Positions 55,868 to 64,000 of a stretch of DNA of 64,000 nucleotides are shown here, piece after piece. The translations under genes were made by a program, and so were the position numbers. Each line of letters begins with the position of its first letter. Position 1 is the first letter of the stretch. The notes beneath the pieces were generated by a model. The model searched no databases and had not been told where the DNA came from. It worked only from the letters and a program-made list of their open reading frames with translations. The DNA comes from Pseudomonadota bacterium (GTDB lineage Bacteria > Pseudomonadota > Gammaproteobacteria > Steroidobacterales > Steroidobacteraceae): contig JAFEDT010000004.1 in NCBI GenBank assembly GCA_018241445.1, positions 303,122 to 367,121 on the forward strand. The letters are read 5' to 3'.

Positions 55868-57046
55868 TCAGGTGCCGCAGCTGCCGGACATCGCCGCAAT
55901 CCATTCGCGCAACAGCTCGACGCCCTCCTGGTGCGAGGTGCTGCGCCCCATCTCGGGCATCATCACCCCCGGTTCGCTCGAGGTGACACGATATATCAGG
56001 ATCGATTCGCCAGGCTTCCCCGGCACGATGTCGAAAAGGTGGTCGCCGGTGGCGCGTCCGGCCGCAACCGGCGGCTTGCACCGGCCAAGGAGTCGCAAAT
56101 CCTGATTGGCGCTGCGCAGGTCCAGCGCCGTGGTGTTGGCCGGGCCCGTCGGGCTGTGGCACATACTGCAATTGACGTCGAGATACGCACGCGCCCGTGC
56201 GTCGATCGGCGCGTTGTCATCGCGCCACCCGGCATCGCGCGGCGCCTGGGCGGCCCCGGGTGCGCCGGTGAGATAGCCGAGCCTGGTCCAGTGTGCGAGC
56301 TGGTTTTCCGCGCCGCCGGCGTAGGCGTACTCCTTGTTGATGTGGCGCGCACGCGGACCCAGCGGTTCGATTTGCCTGGTCCGCACATTGGTCACATGGC
56401 AGCCGGCGCATTGATTCTCGTTCGGCACGACGTAGGTGAAAGCAGCAGGTGCGGCTTTCGAGGCTGTTTCATCGACGAGTTCCAGGGGTATCGCATCGCC
56501 GGTACGGGCCAATTGTGCGTCCGTCTGCGCGGCATTCCAGACATAGGGGATGGCCTCCCATCCGAGCTCGCGGCGAACGAGCAGGCGCGTTTCGATGAGA
56601 CGGATCCTCGCCAGATCGAGTGCCTCGCCGGCCGACCCGGCGGCGAAGTCGCGCGATGTGTCGTAGGTGCGCGCCACGCCCCGAGCTGCGCGGGCCGCAC
56701 CCGCGGGAAGCGGGTAGAAGAATGTCTTGCTCAGTACCGTTCCGACCGGAAAATTGAACGGGCCGCTGGCGTCGTACGTGGCGGCCTTGCCCTTCGCCAT
56801 CCACACGGTCCGGAACTTGTGCGCATAGTCGCTGAACAAAGGCGTGTTCAGGTCATACGCCACCACGCCGGTATTGGGGACGAGCTTGCCGTCGCGTACT
56901 GCGAACAGCTGCCAGTCGCTCAGTCTTTCCGGCTTCCCGGCCGCAAAGAAATGCACTTCCCGCGGTGCCCGCGCGCAGCCGCCGGCCAGGACGGCACAGG
57001 CAAGCAGGGCGCAGCAGCTGCCTGCAAACCGAACCGCAAGGTGCAT
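55868..57046 (-). CDS. Diheme c-type cytochrome lipoprotein (TIGR03806/SO2930-like)
   Basis: 392 residues. Lipoprotein signal with lipobox LAGGC. It has two heme-c motifs, CAGCH (NENQCAGCHVTNVRT) and CSMCH (VNCSMCHSPTGPAN). The long region before them (PLFSDYAHKFRTVWMAKGKA) and EPGVMMPEMGRS, with a possible Met ligand, fit the family that occurs as a pair with the beta-helix protein encoded just upstream. Envelope location; electron acceptor for some extracellular oxidation is inferred. The ATG at 57046 shares one base with the stop of its partner (TGATG); the longer frame is noise. Confidence 0.88.
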   Translation of the reverse strand: MHLAVRFAGSCCALLACAVLAGGCARAPREVHFFAAGKPERLSDWQLFAVRDGKLVPNTGVVAYDLNTPLFSDYAHKFRTVWMAKGKAATYDASGPFNFPVGTVLSKTFFYPLPAGAARAARGVARTYDTSRDFAAGSAGEALDLARIRLIETRLLVRRELGWEAIPYVWNAAQTDAQLARTGDAIPLELVDETASKAAPAAFTYVVPNENQCAGCHVTNVRTRQIEPLGPRARHINKEYAYAGGAENQLAHWTRLGYLTGAPGAAQAPRDAGWRDDNAPIDARARAYLDVNCSMCHSPTGPANTTALDLRSANQDLRLLGRCKPPVAAGRATGDHLFDIVPGKPGESILIYRVTSSEPGVMMPEMGRSTSHQEGVELLREWIAAMSGSCGT

Positions 57047-58278
57047 CAGGTCTGGTCCTTGAGCGTCACCGCCGCGAGCGGCGGCAGCTGGCAGCGCATT
57101 TCCTCCTTCAGTACCCTGGGGTGGCTGAACTTGTTCGGCCCGTCGATGTTGATCACCGCCGCGCCGCCGTTGTTCACGCAGATGCGCGCCTCGGGCGGAT
57201 ATTGGCCGTTGATCTGCGCCTTGCTGTCGACGAAACCATCCCAGATCACATCGGGGAAATGTCCGTTGATGCCGAACATCGACACCTTGAGCGTCTTCCA
57301 TTGCAGGCCGTCGGGGGCGTCGCCACCGCCAGCGAAGCGGTTGTCATGGATGTAGATCGACTTCGGGTACGGATCGTAGCCCGGAGTCGGCGTCTTGTCG
57401 GCGAAGTTGGTGCTGTAGTAGCTGGCGATGATTACGTTCGCGGTACGGTTGTCGGCAATCTCGTTGCCGAATACCTCGACTTTCGGATTCGAGGTGATGA
57501 TCACGCCCGAGCCGGCGGGCACGCTCGCGACCGCGGTGCCCCTGGCCGCAAAATTATCGAGGTTGTTCGCGATGATCCTGTTCCTGAAAACGCGCGCATG
57601 TTCCCCGTGCTGGGTCAGGTCCGGCATGTTGAAGACGAGGATGCCGCCGCTGTTGTTGGTTGCAGTGTTCTCGTAGACGTCGGCGCGCACCGAGTTCTCG
57701 ATCTCGATGCCGGCAACGTTCTTCTCAGCGCGGTTGCGGCGCACGACGATGTCCTGCGACTGGCCGACATAGATACCGGCATCGCGTGAACCGATCGCGG
57801 TTGAATCCTCGATCAGCACGTTTCGGCACTTGACCGGGTAGATCGCATAGGCGCCGTTGTCCAGCGACGGGCCGCGCGTCCACTCAACGCGCACGTCGCG
57901 GATCGTGACGCCGTCGCCGTCGTTGATCTTGAGGCCGTCGCCCTTGGAATCCTCGATCGCGAGATGCTCGATCGTGAAGTGGTTCGCGTACACCAGCATG
58001 CCCTCAGGGCCGGAGATCTGGTTCTTGAACGACAGGATACTTTTATCCGAGCCCGCGCCACGCACGGTCACCCCGTCGGCGCGCAGCGTCAGCACGCGCT
58101 GCAATGGGTGTGTGCCAGGCGGAATCTCGATGACGGTACCGGGTTTCGCATCGAGAAATTGTTGCTGCAGCTGTTTTTCGAACGCCGTGTCCGTAGCCGT
58201 CGTGGGCTGCGACGAGCCCGGTCCTTGCCCGCAGCCGGCGGCGAGGAGGCAAACAACGGCGAAGATCTGCTTGTGCAT
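57046..58278 (-). CDS. Parallel beta-helix repeat lipoprotein (TIGR03805-like)
   Basis: 410 residues. Lipoprotein signal with lipobox LAAGC (MHKQIFAVVCLLAAGCGQGP). The body is a right-handed parallel beta-helix with successive turns (VTVRGAGSDKSILSFKNQIS; GLKINDGDGVTIRDVRVEWT; AGIYVGQSQDIVVRRNRAEK; VRADVYENTATNNSGGILVF). The fold is shared with pectate lyases and alginate epimerases, but no catalytic motif is identifiable. Members of this family regularly occur as two-gene pairs with the diheme cytochrome type. The pair is coupled by a 1-base overlap. Likely extracytoplasmic polysaccharide or lignin-related role, unproven. Confidence 0.88.
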   Translation of the reverse strand: MHKQIFAVVCLLAAGCGQGPGSSQPTTATDTAFEKQLQQQFLDAKPGTVIEIPPGTHPLQRVLTLRADGVTVRGAGSDKSILSFKNQISGPEGMLVYANHFTIEHLAIEDSKGDGLKINDGDGVTIRDVRVEWTRGPSLDNGAYAIYPVKCRNVLIEDSTAIGSRDAGIYVGQSQDIVVRRNRAEKNVAGIEIENSVRADVYENTATNNSGGILVFNMPDLTQHGEHARVFRNRIIANNLDNFAARGTAVASVPAGSGVIITSNPKVEVFGNEIADNRTANVIIASYYSTNFADKTPTPGYDPYPKSIYIHDNRFAGGGDAPDGLQWKTLKVSMFGINGHFPDVIWDGFVDSKAQINGQYPPEARICVNNGGAAVINIDGPNKFSHPRVLKEEMRCQLPPLAAVTLKDQT

Positions 58279-58302
58279 GAATTCCCTCCGTCTATTCGAG
58301 AC

Positions 58303-59790
58303 TCAGCGCCGCAGCAGCCTGCCTAAGCGCAGTTGCAGCCCGCGCAGCGCGAACAGCTGCTCGATCTGCCGGCGCTTACGGGCATCCCATGGAGGCAGAA
58401 ACGAATCGAAAGCTCCACCGCGACCCATGACGAACATGCCGCGCGGGTTGGAGAACTCCCGGAAGCCATCGAAGCCGTGATGCCGGCCGCTGCCGCTGCG
58501 GCCGCTGCCGCCAAAGCCGAGGCTGTGCACGGCTGCCTGCGCCGCCACGGCGTTGACGGCAAAACCGCCCGAGAAAGTCTCGCGCTGCACCCGACCAATC
58601 AGTGTCCGGTCATCGCTATAGAGGTACACGCCGAGCGGCCGCTCACCGCGGTTGAGCACCGCCAGCACCTCATCGAGCGAGTCGTAGGGGATGACCGGCA
58701 GGATCGGCCCGAAGATCTCCTCGCGCATCAGTCGCAGGTGTGCCGGCGGGTCGACCACCAGGGTCACGGGCAAGCGGCGGCTTGCCGCATCGATTCCGCC
58801 GTCGGCGTCGAGCTGCACGAGACGGGCGCCGGCTGCCCGCGCTTCCTCGAGCAGGGCCAGCTGACGCTCGAAGTGGCGCGGGCTGATGATCCCGGTGCAA
58901 TGCTCGCTGCGGGAGTAGTCACGCAGCCCGCGGGCGAAATGCGACTGTGCCAGCGACACGAAGCGCTCGAGCTGCGCCCGCGGCACGAAACAGTGATCAG
59001 CCGACACGCACATCTGCCCACTCTTGACCAGCTTGACGCCGAGCACCCGTCCGACGTGGCCGGCAGTGACGGCGTCAGCAGTGAAGATCACCGGATTCTT
59101 GCCGCCGAGTTCGAGCGTCACGGGTACCAGGTTGGCGGCGGCCGCCTGGGCGACAGCCCGTCCGACTTCGGGATTGCCCGTGAAGAGCAGGTGATCCCAG
59201 CGCTGCGCGGCGAAGGCTTTGCCCAGCTCAACACCGCCGAGCAGCACCCCGACATGATCCGGCGCGAAGGTGCGCGCCACGATCTCGCGCACGAGCTCGC
59301 CGGTGGCGGGCGTGAACTCGCTCATCTTGAGGAGCACACGGTTGCCCGCGGCCAGCATGTCGACCAGCGGACCGAACGACAGGTCGATCGGGAAATTCCA
59401 CGGCACGATGATCCCGGTGACCCCCTTGGGCTGCCAGGCGACCGCCGCCCGGCTGGTGCCGAAGGCAAGGCGGTCTATGCCACGCCTTTCCGGCCTCATC
59501 CAGCCGCGCACGTGACGAGCCGCGGCAAGCGCCCGGCCCAGGGGACCGGAGACGTCGCCGAGATCCGCCAGCGACTCCGGGTGCGCCGCGAAATCGGCGC
59601 GCAGGGCGGCACGGATCCGCCGCCGGTATGCCAGGAGGGCGTCGGCCACGGCATGCAGATACGTGCGGCGCTCGCGCAGCGACGGGAAGGGATGCCGAAG
59701 AAAGCCGGCCTGATGCGCGGCAAAGCGCTGCTGCAGCTGGGAAATCGCGAGGGCGTCGTCGTCACCCGGCAGCGGCGTTACGGCAGACAT
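58303..59790 (-). CDS. Coniferyl-aldehyde-dehydrogenase-type aldehyde dehydrogenase
   Basis: 495 residues. NAD(P)-linked ALDH with VPVTLELGGKNPVIF (Glu) and the active-site Cys in VKSGQMCVSADHCF. VKLVKSGQMC and the C-terminal HHGFDGFREFSNPRGMF are closer to coniferyl aldehyde dehydrogenase (CalB) than to class ALDH1/2. It would oxidise aromatic or aliphatic aldehydes to acids in the cytosol. It sits between the TonB receptor gene and the beta-helix gene, all minus strand, so it is probably cotranscribed. Aromatic-aldehyde substrate is inference. Confidence 0.87.
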   Translation of the reverse strand: MSAVTPLPGDDDALAISQLQQRFAAHQAGFLRHPFPSLRERRTYLHAVADALLAYRRRIRAALRADFAAHPESLADLGDVSGPLGRALAAARHVRGWMRPERRGIDRLAFGTSRAAVAWQPKGVTGIIVPWNFPIDLSFGPLVDMLAAGNRVLLKMSEFTPATGELVREIVARTFAPDHVGVLLGGVELGKAFAAQRWDHLLFTGNPEVGRAVAQAAAANLVPVTLELGGKNPVIFTADAVTAGHVGRVLGVKLVKSGQMCVSADHCFVPRAQLERFVSLAQSHFARGLRDYSRSEHCTGIISPRHFERQLALLEEARAAGARLVQLDADGGIDAASRRLPVTLVVDPPAHLRLMREEIFGPILPVIPYDSLDEVLAVLNRGERPLGVYLYSDDRTLIGRVQRETFSGGFAVNAVAAQAAVHSLGFGGSGRSGSGRHHGFDGFREFSNPRGMFVMGRGGAFDSFLPPWDARKRRQIEQLFALRGLQLRLGRLLRR

Positions 59791-59828
59791 CCATGGGTCC
59801 TTTGTTTTGCGGCCGGCACGCGCGGCTG

Positions 59829-62258
59829 TCAGAACTGCAGCCCGAACTGCACCCCCCAGGTCCGCGGCGCCGTCACGCCCGCGTACGGCGTACCCAGGAT
59901 AGGGGTCGTGACATTGCTGATCCCGGTGACATAGCGCTTGTCGAACAGGTTATTGGCGTAGACCGCCACATTCCAGTGACCAGAGGACCAGCCCAGCCGG
60001 GCGTCGGTGCGGTTCTGCGACCCGCCGACAGTGAAGGCCGGGAGCGACACACATGATCCCTGGGCGGCGGAGCCGGCGTTGCAGCGCGTCGCGCCGCGGT
60101 GGGCATTCATCAGGCTAAGGTCCACGTCACCACCGGCAACACCGCGCCACAGGTAGTCCAGGCCGACGGCGTAGGAGAACGACGGCTCGCCCGTGGGCTG
60201 CCCGGATACGTCCGCACCCGCCACCTGAGTGTTGGAATCGTAGCGGGAGTTGATCCACGCGCCGGTGACATCCAGGCGCAGACCGTCGGTCAGGTTCCAG
60301 TGCGCCTCCAGGTCCGCGCCATGCGCCTGCTGGTTGGAGATGGTGACCAGGTACTGGGGCAACTGGCCGACGCCGTTCTGCACCAGAGTCAGGGACTGCA
60401 GGTCCAGGTACTGGTAGTAGTAGAGCGAGGCGTTGAAGGTCAGCCGGTACGCGGGCAGGTAGCTCTTCAGCCCCGCCTCGTAGCTGCGCACCTTCTCGGG
60501 CGCATAGTGCGACACCGGCGCCAGGGCATTGAAGCCACCGGCCTGGTAGCCGCGGGTCCAGGAGACATACAGCAGCGTGTTGGTGTCGGGTTTGTAGTTG
60601 AGCACCACGCGTGGGCTGAAGTCATTCCAGTTGTTGCTGCCGTGCAGCGGCACCGGCGTCACAACCGGGGTGATGAGTTGCAGGTTCTGGTAGAACGCCT
60701 GCAGCGGCACGCCGGCCGCCTGCAGGAAGCCCTGTACCAGCGGCTGTGACAGCGTGGCATCGAGTTGCGGCGCCTGGCGCTGCGGGTAATACCAGCTGAT
60801 CTGCCGCTCATCGTGCGTATAGCGTCCACCGGTGGTCAGATCCCAGCGATCGGCCAGATGCCAGATGACATCGCCGTAGACCGCGCCGGCGTGCGACACA
60901 CCCTGGTTGTACATGTCCTCTTCCCACAGGTCGCCCAGCAGAGAGTAGGGCAACCCGAACCCCTGCATTGCTGCGCTCAGCGGGCCGTACAGGCCGCCGG
61001 GCAGGGCACCGGTGTTGTTCAGGACTGTATCGATACTATCGGTATAGAGGCGCACGCCACTGACCTGGTAGGCGTTGTCGTAGTAGTAACTGGCGCCGGC
61101 AATCCAGTCCGCCACGCGGTTCTTGCCGCTAAGACGGAATTCCTGCGACCAGCTGGTGTTGGTCTCGCGGTTGAGCGAGTCGACGTAATCGGCCCGCAGG
61201 TTAGTGCCATCGAAGTCCTCGCGGTTGATGGACCAGAAGTGCCGCCAGGCGGTGGTGGAGTTGAAAGTCACCGCACCGAAATCGTGCTGGACGAACAGCG
61301 TGGCCCCGTAGAAGTCGCGCGCCTCCTGGTCGCCGACCGCATCGTTGTACAGTGGCGCATCGATCGGATTGACGAAGGTGGCGGGGTCGGCCGGGTACGG
61401 TGCCGCACCACCCGCCAGCGGCAACCGCAGCAGGCTGACGGCCGGGCGCGCCGGCTGGTTGAGGTGCTCGTACTCCAGGGCAAGCCTGACCGTCGTGTCG
61501 CCGGGGGCGTTCCAGCGCAACTGACCGCGCGCGCCGAAGTCGCCGTCGCGCTCGGTACGCCGCCCGCTGGCCACATCGCGCAGCCAGCCATTGCTGCGGT
61601 TGTCGACCACGGTGAAGCGCGCCGCCAGGTCCGGGCCCAGCGGCACGTTGAGCATGCCATCGACGTAGCGCGTGCCGTAGTTGCCCAGTCGCAGCCTGGC
61701 CGCACCCTCCCACGACTGCGTCGGTGTGTTGGTGGCCACCGAGATGGCGCCGGCGGCGCTGTTGCGTCCGAACAGCGTACCCTGCGGTCCTTTGAGGACC
61801 TCCACACGCTGCACGTCGTTGAACAGCAGCAATGCCCCGCCAGTCTTGCCGGTGTAGACGCCGTCCTGGTAGACGCCGATGGGCGAATCGGTGCCGATGC
61901 CGAAGTCGCCGACACTGATGCCGCGCAGCGTATAACCCGGCTGGGTGGGCTGGCTGCTGTCAACAACCAGGCCCGGCACATAGCCGTTCAACTTCGACAG
62001 ATCCGTGGCCGCCAGGGCCTCGATCTGCTTCTCGCCGACGACCTGCAGGGAGATCGGGACCTCCTGGGCCTGCTGCCGGCGACCCTGCGCGGTCACCACG
62101 ACGGTTTCGAGGTTTCCTCCGTCACTGGTCACGGTCTTCGTGTCGGGTCCCTGCGCGGCGGCGGCGGGCTCCGCGGCACGGGCGCCGGGCACGAGTACGG
62201 TGGCCAGACCTGCTGTCAACAGCAGCGCGGAATAAGCATGCCCCTGGGCGATTCCCAT
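59829..62258 (-). CDS. TonB-dependent outer membrane receptor
   Basis: 809 residues. Signal peptide (MGIAQGHAYSALLLTAGLAT), TonB-box-like ETVVVTAQ, plug domain (VQRVEVLKGPQGTLFGRNSA) and a long beta-barrel ending in Phe (GVQFGLQF). It imports a scarce large nutrient using TonB energy. The genes beyond (ALDH, beta-helix, cytochrome) point to an organic carbon source such as a sterol or plant polymer derivative rather than a siderophore; inference. ATG 62258 is preferred to an upstream GTG/ATG because GGGGGA lies about 5 bases upstream and the signal starts there. Confidence 0.92.
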   Translation of the reverse strand: MGIAQGHAYSALLLTAGLATVLVPGARAAEPAAAAQGPDTKTVTSDGGNLETVVVTAQGRRQQAQEVPISLQVVGEKQIEALAATDLSKLNGYVPGLVVDSSQPTQPGYTLRGISVGDFGIGTDSPIGVYQDGVYTGKTGGALLLFNDVQRVEVLKGPQGTLFGRNSAAGAISVATNTPTQSWEGAARLRLGNYGTRYVDGMLNVPLGPDLAARFTVVDNRSNGWLRDVASGRRTERDGDFGARGQLRWNAPGDTTVRLALEYEHLNQPARPAVSLLRLPLAGGAAPYPADPATFVNPIDAPLYNDAVGDQEARDFYGATLFVQHDFGAVTFNSTTAWRHFWSINREDFDGTNLRADYVDSLNRETNTSWSQEFRLSGKNRVADWIAGASYYYDNAYQVSGVRLYTDSIDTVLNNTGALPGGLYGPLSAAMQGFGLPYSLLGDLWEEDMYNQGVSHAGAVYGDVIWHLADRWDLTTGGRYTHDERQISWYYPQRQAPQLDATLSQPLVQGFLQAAGVPLQAFYQNLQLITPVVTPVPLHGSNNWNDFSPRVVLNYKPDTNTLLYVSWTRGYQAGGFNALAPVSHYAPEKVRSYEAGLKSYLPAYRLTFNASLYYYQYLDLQSLTLVQNGVGQLPQYLVTISNQQAHGADLEAHWNLTDGLRLDVTGAWINSRYDSNTQVAGADVSGQPTGEPSFSYAVGLDYLWRGVAGGDVDLSLMNAHRGATRCNAGSAAQGSCVSLPAFTVGGSQNRTDARLGWSSGHWNVAVYANNLFDKRYVTGISNVTTPILGTPYAGVTAPRTWGVQFGLQF

Positions 62259-62445
62259 CAGTTCCCCCTGATTTTCTGCGACCACCCTGCGGGCGCGATG
62301 GGTGGTATCGCTACGTTATACCGCGCGACACGCAGCTGTCAGGGGCGGATCAGGCCGATTGCAGGTGCCCGCCACACTTTCCCGCAGTTGCACCCCGGGG
62401 ACGGGGACGTAGAATGGGGACAAATCCGGCCAAAACGGGCCGCGC

Positions 62446-63477
62446 ATGCCACGCCCGAAGCTCGACGCAAATCAACTGGCCCCTGACATCGCGCCGCTGG
62501 CACCTGCGGCGCTGTGCGATCTGGTGCCCGAGTTCGGCCTCACCGCACGGCGGCTTTGCGCAGGCCTTGGCTTTACACCCGAGGATCTGCGTGCCGGCGT
62601 GCTGCTATCGGACCGGCAGATCTGGCGGCTGATCCGGCGCGCGCTGCAGTTGACCGGCCGGACCGATCTCGGGCTCGAGCTCGGACGGCGAAACAACCTC
62701 GGTGATTTCGGCCTGCCGGGGTTCGCCATGGCCGCCGCGCGTACTCTGAGCGATGCCCTGGAGCTCGGCATCCGCTACCAGCGTCAGGCGGGCGGCATGG
62801 TCGACGCGGCCTTCGAACGCACCGGCCCCCGCTCGGCCATCGTGCTGACACCGCGGCTGCGCGACCCGACAGTGCTGCCGTTCCTGGTCGAGGAATTTTT
62901 CTCCAGCGTCATGGCACTGCTGCGCATCCTGCTGGGAGGCAATCCGCTGCCGTGGGCGATCGAGCTGGCCTATGCCGCTCCGCCCCATGCGGCCCGCTAT
63001 CACGAACTGTTCGCCTGCCCGGTAAAGTTCGGCGAGGCGCGCAATCGCATGGTGTTCCCGAGCGAGTGGCTGTCGAGGCCGCTCGCTGCACACTCACCGG
63101 TCACGGCCGCGGAAATGCGCGCGGTGCTCGATGCGCGTGCACACCGCGACGGCGGCGCAGGGTCGGCGGCGGTCGCGGCGGTCGAACAGGTGCTCAACCG
63201 GGCAGCAGGACGCTCACCCTCCATCGAGGACGTGGCGCGCACGCTGGGGGTGAGCGTGCGTACCTTGCGGCGGCGCCTGGAGGAAGCGGGCTGCTCGTTC
63301 CGCGAACTGATCGACCGCGTGCGCGCCCGCGGCGCGCAGCAGATGCTCGGGGAGCGCGGGGTCACCGTGGCGCAAGTGGGCGCCCGGCTCGGCTTCAGCG
63401 ACGTGCGCGCCTTTCGCCGCGCTTACAAGCGCTGGGTCGGGCGGGCACCGGGGACGTTGCGCAGCATACGGCGCTGA
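62446..63477 (+). CDS. AraC-family transcriptional regulator
   Basis: 343 residues. N-terminal Arabinose_bd-like ligand domain (about 30-210; [40 protein letters not shown]) and C-terminal double HTH ([40 protein letters not shown]). The OruR/MmsR-like layout fits regulators of catabolic operons. It diverges from the TonB gene across 187 bp, so it is probably the activator of that operon. Its stop is 77 bp from the rpsJ stop, convergent. Confidence 0.9.
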   Translation: MPRPKLDANQLAPDIAPLAPAALCDLVPEFGLTARRLCAGLGFTPEDLRAGVLLSDRQIWRLIRRALQLTGRTDLGLELGRRNNLGDFGLPGFAMAAARTLSDALELGIRYQRQAGGMVDAAFERTGPRSAIVLTPRLRDPTVLPFLVEEFFSSVMALLRILLGGNPLPWAIELAYAAPPHAARYHELFACPVKFGEARNRMVFPSEWLSRPLAAHSPVTAAEMRAVLDARAHRDGGAGSAAVAAVEQVLNRAAGRSPSIEDVARTLGVSVRTLRRRLEEAGCSFRELIDRVRARGAQQMLGERGVTVAQVGARLGFSDVRAFRRAYKRWVGRAPGTLRSIRR

Positions 63478-63512
63478 TTCGTCTGGCCGGATGGGCCGGC
63501 GGCCATCCGCCA

Positions 63513-63536
63513 GAAAATTGCTTCGAAGCAATTTTC
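63513..63536. terminator. 24-bp palindrome between araC-type gene and rpsJ
   Basis: Perfect palindrome with half-site GAAAATTGCTTC; as RNA it folds into a 9- to 10-bp stem with a UUCG-type tip and A/U ends on both strands. A second hairpin with a bulge (GGATGG...CCATCC) lies at 63489-63508. Position between convergent stops suits a bidirectional terminator. Confidence 0.6.
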
Positions 63537-63554
63537 GCCAATCAACCAGTCAGT

Positions 63555-63866
63555 TCAATTGAGCTTGATCTGCACGTCCACGCCGGCTGGCAGCTCGAGC
63601 TTCATCAGCGCATCGACGGTCTTGTCGGTGGGGTTGACGATATCCATGAGCCGCTTGTGGGTGCGCAGCTCGAACTGATCGCGCGCGTCCTTGTCCCCGT
63701 GCGGGGAGACGAGCGTGGTGAAGCGCTCCATCTTGGTCGGCAGGGGCACCGGCCCCTTGACGGTGGCGCCAGTGCGCTTGGCGGTCTCGACGATCTCACG
63801 CGCGGAGCTGTCGATCAGGCGGTGATCGAAAGCCTTCAGGCGGATGCGGATGCTCTGGTTGGCCAT
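63555..63866 (-). CDS. rpsJ: 30S ribosomal protein S10
   Basis: 103 residues: [58 protein letters not shown] end. Part of the 30S head; also the antitermination factor NusE. It still follows tuf (9 bp gap) but not rplC, so the tuf-rpsJ unit is separated from the rest of the S10 operon. GGGGTGA precedes the ATG. Confidence 0.98.
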   Translation of the reverse strand: MANQSIRIRLKAFDHRLIDSSAREIVETAKRTGATVKGPVPLPTKMERFTTLVSPHGDKDARDQFELRTHKRLMDIVNPTDKTVDALMKLELPAGVDVQIKLN

Positions 63867-63875
63867 GGATCACCC

Positions 63876-64000
63876 CTACTTCAGGATCTTGGAGACGACG
63901 CCAGCGCCGACGGTCTTGCCACCCTCGCGGATCGCAAAGCGCAGCCCCTCCTCCATCGCAATCGGGCTGATCAGCTCGATCGTCATCTTGATGTTGTCCC
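63876..64000 (-). CDS. tuf: Elongation factor Tu, C-terminal end only
   Basis: The last 41 residues are present ([39 protein letters not shown]), the beta-barrel domain 3 end of EF-Tu, stop TAG. The rest is beyond the window. Delivers aminoacyl-tRNA to the ribosome. Confidence 0.97.
   Translation of the reverse strand, partial: DNIKMTIELISPIAMEEGLRFAIREGGKTVGAGVVSKILK

Noticed and set aside
60765..62486. 573-codon plus-strand open frame opposite the TonB receptor gene
   Set aside because: No recognisable family, no Shine-Dalgarno and composition of an antisense shadow.

Overview
The window is a continuous piece of a GC-rich gammaproteobacterial chromosome. The evidence is the miaB-ybeZ-ybeY-corC-lnt order, the tuf/rpsJ plus S10-spc-alpha ribosomal protein order ending in rpoA-rplQ, and FeoAB, Uup, PepQ and MscL proteins of gammaproteobacterial type. 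The isoprenoid/acyl-CoA catabolic genes and the TonB receptor suggest an environmental lineage near Nevskiales/Steroidobacterales; that placement is inference. No tRNA, rRNA, insertion sequence, phage gene or CRISPR array was seen.

Layout. 1-7.1 kb (minus strand): ssb, the miaB-ybeZ-ybeY-corC-lnt operon and the start of a Do-family protease. 7.2-7.9 kb: a PadR regulator with a His/Cys/Gly-rich N-terminus and a perfect inverted repeat before its start. 8-13.4 kb: a TetR-linked acyl-CoA catabolic set (HSD10-like SDR, alpha-methylacyl-CoA racemase, two coupled acyl-CoA dehydrogenases). Two matching palindromes lie in its control regions, so it looks like one regulon. 14.2-24.3 kb: an ebo-type locus arranged as two converging operons. 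The plus operon is radical SAM protein, methyltransferase, IPP isomerase, eboA, eboB, eboF; the minus operon is eboD, eboE, eboC. A 2-oxoglutarate/Fe(II) oxygenase gene diverges from eboD. Genes within each operon overlap by 1 to 22 bases. This is the best candidate for an incompletely described system, probably making and handling a prenylated, cyclised, methylated metabolite. 24.4-35.1 kb: uvrA, an APC permease, a GST, a DUF885 protein, an aspartic protease-like PDZ protein and uup. 35.2-41.6 kb: a secreted hypothetical protein, Fur-box-controlled feoA-feoB plus a small Cys-containing membrane protein, a GNAT, an Ala-rich lipoprotein, pepQ and mscL.

41.6-64 kb: the ribosomal protein supercluster on the minus strand, rplC through rplQ with secY and rpoA. 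It is split: tuf-rpsJ lies at the right edge and rplC starts 8.1 kb further on. Between them is a catabolic module: an AraC regulator, a TonB receptor, a coniferyl-aldehyde-type dehydrogenase, a parallel beta-helix lipoprotein and a diheme c-type cytochrome lipoprotein. A consensus-like promoter (TTGCAA, 17 bp, TATACT) with a GC-rich discriminator and leader hairpins lies upstream of rplC, so the detached operon probably has its own promoter. A 24-bp palindrome separates rpsJ from the convergent AraC gene.

Starts were chosen from overlap with the preceding stop, Shine-Dalgarno sequences and family length; several are GTG or TTG. Large open frames antisense to these genes are GC-driven shadows and are left out.
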